From assembly GCA_037783545.1 (NCBI GenBank), contig JBBELK010000636.1:372001-436000 (forward strand): DNA of 64,000 nucleotides, written 5' to 3'. Below, piece after piece: positions 9,907-18,297 of the stretch. A model generated the notes under the pieces. That model made no database searches, was not told the origin of the DNA, and worked only from the letters and a program-made list of their open reading frames with translations. Made by a program: the position numbers and the translations under genes. This DNA comes from Henricia sp. BOLD:AAB3569 (taxonomy: Eukaryota > Echinodermata > Asteroidea > Spinulosida > Echinasteridae). Every line of letters starts with the position of its first letter. Position 1 is the first letter of the stretch.

Positions 9907-10562
9907 GTAGTCCAGGTTGGACTCCGTACCGCATACTACATGTGGATACGGAGTCCAGGGTATGAAGTTCCAAAAACAGGGGGAAAATTTTTGTAAAGAA
10001 AAATATCAATATTTCTACCTTGTGCTGGAAGCCGGTAATGTGCTAACAAAGTTCCATGTGTCCTAATCTTTGGGATTGCCGGGTTTAGAAATCCACTACA
10101 CATCACCGAACTGCATATTCCGGAGGAAAACGGCAAAAAGCCACGCTAATTTGCTATATATTTGTGCACAAAAATCCCTACAATACAGACAACCAACTGA
10201 ACTAGGCCATGGCCTCGGCGCATTGCGTGCCTGGAATTGTGGCGCTGCATGCGCAAGCCTATCTAAACTTCACGAAGCGTGACGCGACGGCAGCTGTAAT
10301 TTATTTCTCTGAACTTTAACGTTAGGTTGTGCCTTGGATTTCACTATTTTTTTCATCAAATTTGGTAAAAATGACATTTAAACCTCCCGTTCCTGTAAAT
10401 GAAGACGTCAAGCATATATGGACATAAATTCGACGTCCATTAAAAGGTAATATACATGTAGCTTAAAAATGATGTGGAAGTTTCAGTCCCCCTGTTTAAA
10501 GACATCGTAACCTGGACGTCATTCGTAATGCAATGAAGACGACGTCCAACCTGGGCTAGTAC
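9907..10562. mobile_element. possible MITE with GTAGTCCAGGTTGGAC-like ends
   Basis: GTAGTCCAGGTTGGAC at 9907-9922 has an imperfect inverted partner near 10544-10562 (GTCCAACCTGGGCTAGTAC). A perfect 10-bp-arm hairpin (GGACTCCGTA / TACGGAGTCC, 9919-9956) overlaps the left end. The ends are short and imperfect, so the assignment is tentative. Confidence 0.35.
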
Positions 10563-11016
10563 ACACCACACCATGCCATGCCAGGTTATGTATAGGAGAG
10601 GCCGAGGAAGAAAACACAGACTAGTTTGAAATATTACATGAACCATGCACCATGTGCACGGACAGGTATTTTTTTAGTTTATATGTCACAACTCGAATTT
10701 AAGGAAAATAATTATTGGAATTGATAGCTTGGACGATTTTAAAATAGGAACAGGCCTACTTACAAACATTTGTTGGAAATGCTTCGTTTTCGAGAAAAAT
10801 CACGACAAAGACTGCATATTTTATTGCACATTTTGTACTACATGTAGTATCTGGGGCCCAGGCAGGGGGCACACTTCGCAGACGACAACCTTGCGCGTGT
10901 GCGTGCAACCTTAACGCGCTCAGAACATCCAGCATGCAAAGAGCAGCACCAAACGGATCATTTTCTCAAGAGCACGCTGAAACTTCACGCGTGCGCTTCA
11001 CACACTGCCCTTGGCG
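10563..11016. other. unassigned sequence
   Basis: No gene or repeat end is supported. The right part joins the truncated 3' end of the DIRS recombinase. Confidence 0.5.
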
Positions 11017-11577
11017 CTATACAGGGCCTATTGTAACTGCAGTTCTCCGTTTCGCACACTTTTGTATGCAAGCGGGTGTGACAAAAACACAATTTTCTTG
11101 AAAATGCAACATTTGCGACGGAAATGTCAATGGTAAAGACATCTCAACAGACACTCGCTTGGAAGGCTTAAGGTAGAATATAACTTTCCCATCAGCACAG
11201 GTGGACATGTGCCTAATGTCGATCACTGTAAGAGATGAACATCTGCTTGCTGTAACCAAAGCCAGTACATGTAGCATAGTCAGTTTCAGCGAAAGCATGT
11301 GAATAGACAGGCGCCTGTTATCTGGTAGAGACTGAAGAAAATCCAGTACCTTCCGAATGTTCCACGTACACGAATACCGGGGACGAGGAGATTTCAAGTT
11401 TAACACACCTCTGAAAAAACGTTTGACAAGGTGATAGTGGTTCGATAGGATAACCATTAACAAATTCATGAGCAGAGGAAATCGCAGAACGATAAACGTT
11501 AAGAGTTCTATATAAGAGTCCAGTAGTTCTTGTAAAAAGGCTAGAACATGCTTTACAGGTGAACGAACGGGATCCAC
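11017..11577 (-). pseudogene. DIRS tyrosine recombinase, C-terminally truncated
   Basis: The 186-codon frame contains the DIRS block PRPRYSCTWNIRKVLDFL and the first catalytic box ALVTASRCSSLTVIDI, which carries the first arginine. The second box (H-x-x-R) and the nucleophilic tyrosine seen in the copy at 1.5-1.65 kb are absent. The frame ends at 11017 soon after the first box, so the catalytic half is missing. A +1-type frame change near 11.42 kb separates an N-terminal piece, NVYRSAISSAHEFVNGYPI (within 11318-11584), from this one. An extra His-Val encoded by TACATGTA interrupts the block just before the arginine box. Confidence 0.8.
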
Positions 11578-12086
11578 GTTCCACCGATTACTCCAGCAAG
11601 ACTATTTTCTTCATGCCAAGTCGTACTGCTTATTTTATTGATCACGCCAGGATGATAGAATTGTGGACACGACTGGTTCCGAAAAACCTTCTGCTGAGAA
11701 ATGCATCCTGAGAGTTTCCAAGCGGCTAACTGGAGATCCTTTCTCATAGAATGCATTGCCTCGGGGTCGTGAACTAGTTGAAGGAGATCGTGTCTCTTGG
11801 GTAGCAGAACTGGAACTGCAACCAACAGTTGTAACAGACGGGGATACCACGGTTGGGTTGGCCATACCGGAGCAATGAGAACCAGCGAAGCAGCTTCCTC
11901 GGAAACTTTCTGCAGACATTTCCCCAGAAGAGCAAAAGGAGGAAATGCGTATTCCTTGATGTCTTTCCAGTTGAGCAGCAGTGCGTCCACTTTCCATGCA
12001 GATGGATCTGGCTTCCAGGAAACAAACTTTGGAAGTTGGGTATTCAGACGTGTTGCAAAAAGGTCTACAGATGGCTCCCATTCCAA
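11553..12086 (-). pseudogene. DIRS RNase H-recombinase linker
   Basis: The frame opens with EWEPSVDLFATRLNTQLPKF and continues FVSWKPDPSAWKVDALLL, then YAFPPFALLGKCLQKV, then LIAPVWPTQPWYPRLLQLL. These blocks recur in all DIRS-type pol proteins and match the forward copy at 0.4-0.75 kb in kind. The stretch is 177 codons with no internal stop and overlaps the recombinase frame by a few codons in another phase. It is expected to be part of one polyprotein in the intact element. Confidence 0.85.
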
Positions 12087-12091
12087 CTTGA

Positions 12092-12460
12092 TTATGGCTG
12101 ATCGGAAGACGCGAGGGAGAAGTCACCACTCTGCACTGTCTGGGAAGTCCCTTGACAAATGATCTGCTGTGATGCTGTGGGTTCCCGGTAGATATTCTGC
12201 CGATAGAAGAAGATCTCTCTGAAGACACCAAGTCCAGAGGCTGGCAGCCAACTGAGCCAGATGATGGGAATGAGTTCCCCTTTGTGGCTGATGTATGCTA
12301 CTGCCGCTGCATTGTCTGATTGGATGCGAACGTGCAGGTTGCGGCGATTCTGTAGGAGAGTTTGAAGTCCATACCAGACTGCAAGGAGCTCCAGGTAATT
12401 TATGTGATGTTGTTTTCGAAGGGCGTCCATCGTCCCCCTGCATGCTTGAGATTGAGGCAA
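12092..12460 (-). pseudogene. DIRS RNase H domain
   Basis: The sequence HHINYLELLAVWYGLQTLL includes the catalytic-glutamate block (E in YLELLAV). It is followed by VRIQSDNAAAVAYISHKGE, with the aspartate of the third motif (SDN). In an adjacent phase PGTHSITADHLSR supplies the C-terminal H..D motif. RNase H degrades the RNA of the RNA-DNA hybrid during reverse transcription. The domain spans at least two phases (12092-12460 and 12123-12560), so there is a frameshift inside it near 12.25 kb. The start of the domain (RLGWGACLN...GGRW) lies in a third phase directly joined to RT remnants. Confidence 0.85.
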
Positions 12461-12462
12461 GC

Positions 12463-12790
12463 ACCCCAGCCGAGACGTGATGATTTCTTAGGAATAACAA
12501 ACAATGAAGATAGAAACTGGTTATTAATAGGATGAACTTCAGTATTAAATACATGTACATGTAGCTCCTTTGTTCAGCATTTTTTGCACCTCCAAATCTA
12601 AAATATCAGCCTGACTGGAAGACTGAGCACGAGTAATTGGGGCAGACGATTGAGCTGGTTCTTCGAAAAATTCAATCCGATACCGGAAATGGATGAAAGA
12701 ACCCAGGGATCTTGAGTGATGTAGAACCATTGGTGCACAAAATGCTGAAGACAGCCTGCTACAGCAATATTTACACAATGACTCAATGAG
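12463..12790 (-). pseudogene. DIRS reverse transcriptase remnant: fingers joined directly to RNase H
   Basis: Upstream of RT the frame shows the DIRS lead-in (ITQDPWVLSSISG in one phase, then DILDLEVQKMLNKGA in another). After a 13-bp ACATGTACATGTA tract and a frame change it reads NQFLSSLFVIPKKS, the first RT block. The next residues are RLGWGACLN, the beginning of RNase H. Everything between, including the YxDD catalytic block, is absent. An RT palm and thumb would need roughly 500-600 bp. The join is near 12.48 kb. This indicates a large internal deletion, not gradual decay. Confidence 0.8.
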
Positions 12791-12800
12791 CATCCAACTT

Positions 12801-13415
12801 CTAAAACTTTTTTGAACTACCTGGATCCGCTGTAGCCCGATGTCTTCCAGAATAGCCGGAACTCTTGAACCCCGAAGAACGTGGATTAAAATTCCGACGT
12901 GAAGGCCGGAATGATCCACGACGCATTCTAGAGGCTCGTGAGACTGCCTGATAAGGTGTGTATCGCTTGTTTATTGAAGAAGTAGCAGAAAACTTGGTGC
13001 TTGTCACCTTAGCGGCAAGCTTGTTGGTTTTTTCTGCATCTTCTACATGTATGTCCTTCATAAGGGAAGATCCAAACAAAGCTCCTAATGAAGGAGTGTC
13101 AAATTTCTTATCAAGAACGTCATCAAAACAATGTTGTCTAGCCAAAGAAAGGCCCTGACTAGCGGATCCCAAGACGATAAGTCCGGAACTCAGAAGATCA
13201 AGGACGAAATCTTTTCCTACTTCCTCGGGGCACTCAGGATCAGCCAAAGCATCAAAAAGATGCAGTAAAGGTAAAGCAGCCTTCAACACGTGGTTATGTG
13301 CCAACTTTACCTTGTCGTCAGCAGACACTAGGTAGGAATTTGCCTGTTTGAAGACTTTACAGAGGCCATCAGGAAGCTCCGGGGCAGAAAATAATTTTTC
13401 TTGCTCTGTGGGCAC
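12801..13415 (-). pseudogene. DIRS gag-like protein, C-terminal part
   Basis: A 204-codon uninterrupted frame. Its first 130 residues are mostly helix-forming and acidic (LPDGLCKVF, DKVKLAHNHVLKAALPLLHL, GLSLARQHCFDDVL). Its last 60 are strongly basic and rich in R, S and G (RRGSFRPSRRNFNPRSSG), as in nucleic-acid-binding tails. Position, just upstream of RT on the same strand, and composition fit the gag-like ORF1 of DIRS elements, whose product packages the RNA. The stop is followed within 60 bp by the RT lead-in in another phase. Confidence 0.7.
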
Positions 13416-13446
13416 CTCGTGTGTGCTTAATTCCTCTTTGAGATCA

Positions 13447-14282
13447 TCACCTGTTTATGGGTGCGGAGCTCCTCTCACCATTGAATAATCTTCTCAGACA
13501 CAAGATTTCCGGATTCTTTCCTGTGTGGATTGCGCATAAAATCCCGAGTAGATGGAGCACGTGAGACCGCAGAATGTGAAGAAACAACCAAATTTTTATC
13601 ACTACTGTTGTCTTTAGTCGAAGCTTTCGTCTGGGATTCAGTAGCTTCGTCAGCAACGGTAGCTTGCTGGCCTGACGAAATGTTAACGCCAGAAGACGAC
13701 TGACCAGGCCATTGCATTCTGTATTGAGGCGTAAATGGAAACCACTGGCCCAGTTGGGGCTGTTATCGGGGCCGACATCGCGCCCGGCATACCTGGCCAA
13801 GAAGGAAAGCAGTATGGTTGCACCGCCGGCATTGCTGAAAAAGCATTCCAGGTTGGAAGATTCTGTGCTTGCGAAACCGGATGGCCAGCAAAATATTGAT
13901 TCCAACTGGGGGTGTGAACGGTAGACGAAGCCCCGTGAGCAGAACGACTAGACGATGACTCGCTTGTCGATGGAGGGTCAAACGCTTCGTTGTCGTAGTC
14001 TTAGACTTAGACTTAACCGACGAGGCAGCAGTTGTAGCGGGCTGTGGATATGGCGGCCCGGTGCCCGGGAGGTTTGAACATGGCGACCCGTGACCCCCAA
14101 AACCGCCTGCCCATGATGGGCCAGGCGGTGGCTGCCGATCTTGAGCCTCCGCTTGTAGATCCCGGTCGGTAGAAATTTCTTTAGCGGCCAACATAATTTT
14201 CCGAGTACGGAGCTGAAGGAATACTCGCCGAGACCGTGGAAACTCTGTGCCGTGGACGTGAGCTTTCTTTGGGCATGGTTAC
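13447..14282 (-). pseudogene. DIRS gag-like protein, N-terminal part in several frames
   Basis: Three overlapping minus-strand frames cover this stretch: 14181-14372 containing MPKESSRPRHR, 13763-14194 with a proline/glycine-rich segment, and 13475-13717 rich in S, Q and K. Low-complexity N-terminal regions are usual for DIRS ORF1. No conserved domain is visible, so the call rests on position. The several phases indicate at least two frameshifts, or that only part of each frame is real. Confidence 0.45.
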
Positions 14283-14372
14283 CACGTAAAAAACCTGTTG
14301 AAAAAAACAGCAAAAAACTACACCACAAAGAAAAAATCGAGTCGTGAAAAAACACGTCCGATCAGACTGCAC

Positions 14373-14509
14373 ACAAATGACAAAAGATACTGGAAGATGC
14401 AGGCTATTATTCCTTGGAGTCGCTCTTGCGTGAATTCTTGAATGTCTAATGAGGCACGTACATTAGCTTTCAAGAGTGGATCAGATTGCAACATATGGAC
14501 AATCTACAG
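14373..14509. other. junction between the DIRS and BEL copies
   Basis: A short stretch with a small inverted pair (CTAATG/CATTAG near 14440-14466). It may hold the 5' end of the DIRS copy. Nothing else is visible. Confidence 0.35.
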
Positions 14510-14897
14510 TGTGAGTCTCTCCGGAATTGGCGATATATAATCCAAATCTATCCACAAATTTCTTTCTTCAAATCCAATAAATTCTCCAATACAATTATTA
14601 AAGAAATTAAATATCAGTAAACTTACTTTTGCTGAGCTTCCAAGGGATGTCAAGTCCATGTGATGTCAAGTTGTGTTGACTGATGAGTACAAGAAATGGC
14701 AATGTCTGTACATGTACTGACTAGTACCATACATGTCTGCAGGAATGTGCCACACCCATTGCCAAGTATTCAAATTAAAATAACGGCGCCCTCAAGTTAC
14801 TCACAAAATATAGTGCCCTCTGGCAGTTTAAATGATATAGCGCCTTCTACCAACCAAAGTTAAATAATTGGCCCCATATCAAATTCTGTCTATTACA
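14510..14897 (-). repeat. probable 3' LTR of the BEL/Pao copy
   Basis: Read on the minus strand it starts TGTAATAGACAG directly after a purine-rich tract and ends ...GAGACTCACA at 14510, giving TG...CA ends and a length of 388 bp. The left edge (14510) is chosen only from the TG..CA rule; there is no second LTR in the window to confirm it. Confidence 0.5.
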
Positions 14898-14910
14898 TTC
14901 CGGCCCCTAA
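14898..14910 (-). other. polypurine tract of the BEL/Pao copy
   Basis: TTAGGGGCCGGAA on the minus strand lies immediately upstream of the TGTAATAG LTR start. This is the expected site of plus-strand priming. Confidence 0.6.
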
Positions 14911-15125
14911 TGCTCTTGACCAGTCAAAGCATTACCTAAACATAAAGGACAGAATCCAACATCAGGGTCATCAAAATTCATACTATTTATATCTAGCGCA
15001 AAAGTCTTTACAGTCCAAGACATCCGGGGTGTTAAAGTCACTGAATCCTTTATGATTTTTTGAGTTGTCATCCAGTGCAATCCTCTGTGATTGTACAGCT
15101 CTCTGGTCAAATCAAGAACAGTTCC

Positions 15126-15560
15126 TCAGACCATATCCCCTTCCAAGAAGACAAGTTTGTCAATGGGACGAAGATAGACTCCAGTCTGTGTTCTCACTTG
15201 TGCAGATCTCACACCGCCCCCCGCCCCCCCCCCCCCCCCCCCCATTTTGCCTGGGTAAGTATCAACCACGAGTCCCAAGGGCCACTGATATCGATGACTG
15301 TTTTCGTTCTTGACCAATACAAGATCTCCAGTGCACACATTGCGCTTTGGGTTGATCCATTTCTGTCGTTCTTGTAGTGATGGAAGATATTCTTTCAGCC
15401 ATCGTTTCCAGAAGATATCGGCTACCGGTAGGTATTGTATTTGACGCCATCTTCGTCTGTAGACATCCTGCTCTACAAAACGTCCGGGAGGCAGGTTGGG
15501 TCCGGAGCGAAGGAGAAGTAGATGATTTGGTGTCAAAGGGAGCAGGATCTTATGGGTCAT
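15126..15560 (-). pseudogene. BEL integrase C-terminal region (DUF5641-like)
   Basis: The frame reads [12 protein letters not shown], then [17 protein letters not shown], then [21 protein letters not shown], then [23 protein letters not shown] and [15 protein letters not shown]. This is the conserved domain at the C-terminus of BEL/Pao integrases. A run of 20 C (15224-15243) replaces what is normally a short loop after YPGK and translates as a glycine run without breaking the frame. The N-terminal part continues in a shifted phase upstream. Confidence 0.9.
15224..15243 (+). repeat. C20 homopolymer inside the integrase frame
   Basis: Twenty consecutive C, preceded by CCGCCCCCCG. On the coding (minus) strand it is a G-run encoding glycines. 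It may be length-variable or mis-called in the assembly. Confidence 0.85.
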
Positions 15561-16096
15561 CAGAAAGTCGCGTAATCGGTCTTCCATTGACAATGCCCTC
15601 AACGATGTCAGCAGCAAGGTCGGCGTTGCCTAGTCTTCTTCCAACCTGGATAAGACCATGGCCCGATGTTGAAGGTGCTAACCTTTGGAAGCAACGCAAC
15701 ATCAGAGTAGCATCGTCAAAACTTGTCTGTTGGATGTGGCATACTATGGCTCTCTCCGCAGAAGAAACTTCATCTACTGTGACAGGTTGACTCATCACTG
15801 AAACTGCATTTCCTTTACCAATCCGGTGAAGGAGAAAGGCCTTTACACGTAGCATCCAAGCAACCGCCTTGCGCATCTTTGGATATGCTGGTTCTATAGG
15901 TGATGGGGTCTTTTTTGACTTCCAAAACATCTGGTGACATAGGTGCATCAAAGTCAGGTTGAAGTGGCCACTGAGATTCATCAAAGAGCAGAAATCGTGG
16001 ACCTTGCACCCAATGGGCATTGGCGATTAAATCTTGTGCTGTTTGACCTCTAGAGACCTCATCTGCTGGGTTAGCAAGCTGTCCACATATTGCCAT
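15550..16096 (-). pseudogene. BEL RNase H end / integrase N-terminus fused to the end of the catalytic core
   Basis: The frame at 15815-16096 has NPADEVSRGQTAQDL and WVQGPRFLL, the tail of the BEL RNase H region. The frame at 15550-16020 has VDEVSSAERAIVCHIQ and [14 protein letters not shown], the block before the integrase zinc finger. The next residues are [18 protein letters not shown], which in BEL/Pao proteins lie at the far end of the integrase catalytic domain. The zinc finger and the DDE core are therefore absent, joined near 15.61-15.63 kb. Integrase inserts the cDNA; this copy could not supply it. Confidence 0.8.
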
Positions 16097-16291
16097 TGTG
16101 ATGCCTTCGAGAACTCTAGTATTCTTGAGATGTGGTTGGCCACGAAGGTCTGGTTTCTTGAAGTGGCAGCAATACCCGGTAGCTCCTTGTGGACCATTTC
16201 ATCGAGTTTGATGAAGAGAACCCCTCCAGCGAGTTCTAGACGAGGAATGGTGGTTTTCTTCAGAGGTGCTAACTTGGCTTTGGTAGTTTTA

Positions 16292-16530
16292 CTACCAGTA
16301 TCCTGCAGAGGCAGGTACAGTAAGTAACTGCACCATATCCTCTATTTCTGAAGCGTCGCAGAAATGATGCAACTGAATGGTAGCATTAGAGCCAAACCCT
16401 TGTGGCTTGATGCATCGGGGAACTGATAAATGTCTGAGCTGAGGTAAGTCCACCAACCATCTCTCCCACTGTCTAGCAATCTCCTCCAACCAATCTTCTT
16501 TCTACAAAGCTCCTGAAACAGCATCTTGGC
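16292..16530 (-). pseudogene. BEL RNase H start, frameshifted
   Basis: Two overlapping phases give LFQELCRKKIGW (end of RT thumb) and IARQWERWLVDLPQL, then HLSVPRCI and QLHHFCDASE. The FCDASE block holds the first RNase H aspartate. These are adjacent in intact BEL proteins but here alternate between phases, so at least one indel lies near 16.45 kb. Confidence 0.8.
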
Positions 16531-17080
16531 GGTATTAGTATAAATGGACTGGCAAATCCCAAAGGATCATATATAGAGCTGACTGAACTAAGTAGTCCTC
16601 TGAGTGTGTGTGGCTTTCTGCTCACATGAACGTCGAATGTAAAGTTGTCTCCTTCTACGTCCCAAAGAACACCCAAGGCTCGTTCAGTAGGTAAGAGCTC
16701 CTTGTACAGATCTAGTGAAGCAACTGCCTTTGTTCTCTCGGAATCTGGGATTGCTTGCAAGACGTCACGAGAATTACTAATCCATTTCCTGAGCTTGAAA
16801 CCTCCGAGTGCCAACATGCTGCACAACTAGTTGATGAGTCTGATGGCTTCATCACTGGTACATGTAGCAACCGACTTTAGACAATCGTCTACATACAAAT
16901 TTTGGTCAACAGTCCTGACGGTTTCTGTGTCATATTGCTGATGTTTTCTTGTGCAGTCCATTTCAGAGCGAAATTAGCACAACTGGGTGACCACACTCCT
17001 CCAAATAGGTGAGCTGTTATGCGATACATCTTCGGTGAGCAAGATGAGCTGTCATTGAACCACCACAGAAAGCGCAACAC
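16473..17080 (-). pseudogene. BEL reverse transcriptase with YVDD visible
   Basis: From upstream: LRFLWW and HLFGGVWSPSCANFAL (16889-17080). Next the catalytic block NLYVDDCLKSVA in another phase, with YVDD encoded at 16884-16895. After a stop region come LGGFKLRKWISNSRDVL, TERALGVLWDVEGDNF and LLSSVSSIYDPLGFASPF (16473-16826). These are the RT palm and thumb blocks of BEL/Pao. Directly after KSVA an ACATGT hexamer adds two residues (Thr-Cys) to a conserved stretch without shifting phase. Frames are broken near 16.83 and 16.89 kb. Confidence 0.9.
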
Positions 17081-17087
17081 ATCTCTT

Positions 17088-17654
17088 TCATGCCTGCAGC
17101 GTATTTGTCTTTAAAGACTGGATCCTTCGCCAATTTTCTCCCGAGCAGACGCAAGCGTTGTTCCGCTGCTGGGTGGTCGTGACTTGAATGGGATGTCCAT
17201 CAAGTAATGCCCATTCCGAAGATGAATAGACTTCCCATATAGCTGCTGCCTTTCTATCACTCACAGACATGCTGGTGTCACTACCTCCAAGATCTTCTAG
17301 TAGCCAAAACCTCTCAACCTGTCGCTGTAGGCTAATACATGGACATGCATCAGTACTAATAAATTGCGAAGTTACCTGGTTCCTGGCCCCTGACTTAATT
17401 GGTCCATTAAGTGTCCATCCCAAAAAGGTCTTCGTGACATAAGGTGTCCCAAATTCACCTTCGCAAACATCTTTAGGGGTCATCACTGATGGCTTATCTT
17501 GCCCAATTATTAGATGTACATCTGTGGGGTTGACGTCAGGCAGCATTACATGTACATGTATGTCTCGCAAATTTGGCCATGCATTGATGTCCTCCTGTGT
17601 TACCAGACATTCTGGGTTGACACATATTTTGGGCATGGTTAGAACATTAGTCAT
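17088..17654 (-). pseudogene. BEL protease-RT connecting region
   Basis: A 188-codon frame with WPNLRDI, then VHLIIGQDKPSVMTP and GTPYVTKTFLGWTLNGPI, the typical linker between protease and RT in BEL/Pao (the 'LIGxD...GWTLxGP' blocks). It ends with RT lead-in residues (WEVYSSSEWALLDG diverges from the family). Between LRDI and MLPDV four extra residues, His-Val-His-Val, are encoded by TACATGTACATG, an insertion relative to the usual 'LRDIxLPxV'. Confidence 0.85.
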
Positions 17655-17935
17655 GACAACAAGATTTTCATCATCGATGCCGCGACTTCCAAGTCGACGA
17701 CAAAGACATCAGTGACATTGTTGTGGTTGTCCAATGTTGTAAGCTTCACTGTGTCACGACGGCCAGAAATTCCAAGCTGTTCCATCAAAGCCTCGGAGCA
17801 AAATGTCTGCGTCGATCCACTGTCAAGTAGTGCATAGGTAGTGAGAACATCTATGGACCCTTTACCCTTCACAATACATGTACCGTAGGTAGAGCAACTT
17901 TCCCAACTCCGGCTCCAGTGATGGTACATGTACAT
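17651..17935 (-). pseudogene. BEL aspartic protease
   Basis: The frame contains TTYALLDSGSTQTFCSEAL, in which D-S-G-S-T is the retropepsin active-site loop, followed by LGISGRRDTVKLTTLDN. It would cleave the gag-pol polyprotein as a dimer. The start of the frame overlaps the gag frame (17869-17935) in another phase, so there is a frameshift, natural or decay, between gag and protease. ACATGT sits at 17877 upstream of the active-site loop. Confidence 0.85.
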
Positions 17936-18255
17936 GTCACATTACCTGAAGCACCTGGTTGTACTGAACTTGTGCTGACAAATGGAGGTGCATTAACCGA
18001 TAAAGATGGAAAAGTGCAGTGCCTGTTGATGTGAAGTCCTTGGTACGAGGTAGATGCAGAAACTTGGTGTGCTTTAAAGCACAGCCTGGCACAGTACACA
18101 CTGGTTCTTTTGCAGTCACGCGCCCAGTGTCCAGGCCGAAGACAGTTGACACAAAGCTGGTGGCTCTGAACGAACTTTAGACGATCTGTCACCTTAAGTG
18201 CCTTCCAACCATTACAACCGAACAAGCTGTGGTCTTGCGTGCAATATGGACACAA
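17869..18255 (-). pseudogene. BEL gag C-terminal zinc-knuckle region
   Basis: The 128-codon frame starts with CPYCTQDHSLFGC (a C-x2-C-x3-H-x4-C finger). About 20 residues later comes CVNCLRPGHWARDC (C-x2-C-x4-H-x4-C). Paired knuckles of this kind mark the end of BEL/Pao gag, where they bind the element's RNA. Most of gag (capsid-like part) is missing beyond about 18.3 kb. Near the C-terminal end a CTCT insertion encoded by tandem ACATGT interrupts the sequence. Confidence 0.85.
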
Positions 18256-18297
18256 GACAGTGCTTCGCTCAGGACGAGTACCGCCACTCTTGTATCA

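Larger units (their letters stand above)
11017..14372 (-). mobile_element. second DIRS-like retrotransposon, internally deleted and 3'-truncated
   Basis: Reading the minus strand from 14.37 to 11.02 kb gives, in order, a gag-like region, the first part of RT, RNase H, the DIRS linker and a tyrosine recombinase lacking its C-terminal half. This is DIRS order. The RT palm is missing, with a clean join near 12.48 kb, and several frames are shifted, so the copy is non-autonomous. The boundaries are not fixed: no terminal inverted repeats were recognised, and the right limit is set by the BEL LTR near 14.5 kb. Confidence 0.85.
14510..18297 (-). mobile_element. BEL/Pao LTR retrotransposon, 5'-truncated and internally deleted
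   Basis: The minus strand carries gag zinc knuckles, aspartic protease, RT, RNase H, integrase N-terminus, integrase C-terminus, polypurine tract and LTR in that order, the BEL/Pao order. The 5' LTR and most of gag are missing beyond about 18.3 kb. The integrase catalytic core is missing near 15.6 kb. Reading frames are broken at several points. Short ACATGT-based insertions interrupt conserved blocks at four or more places while keeping length a multiple of three. Confidence 0.9.
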
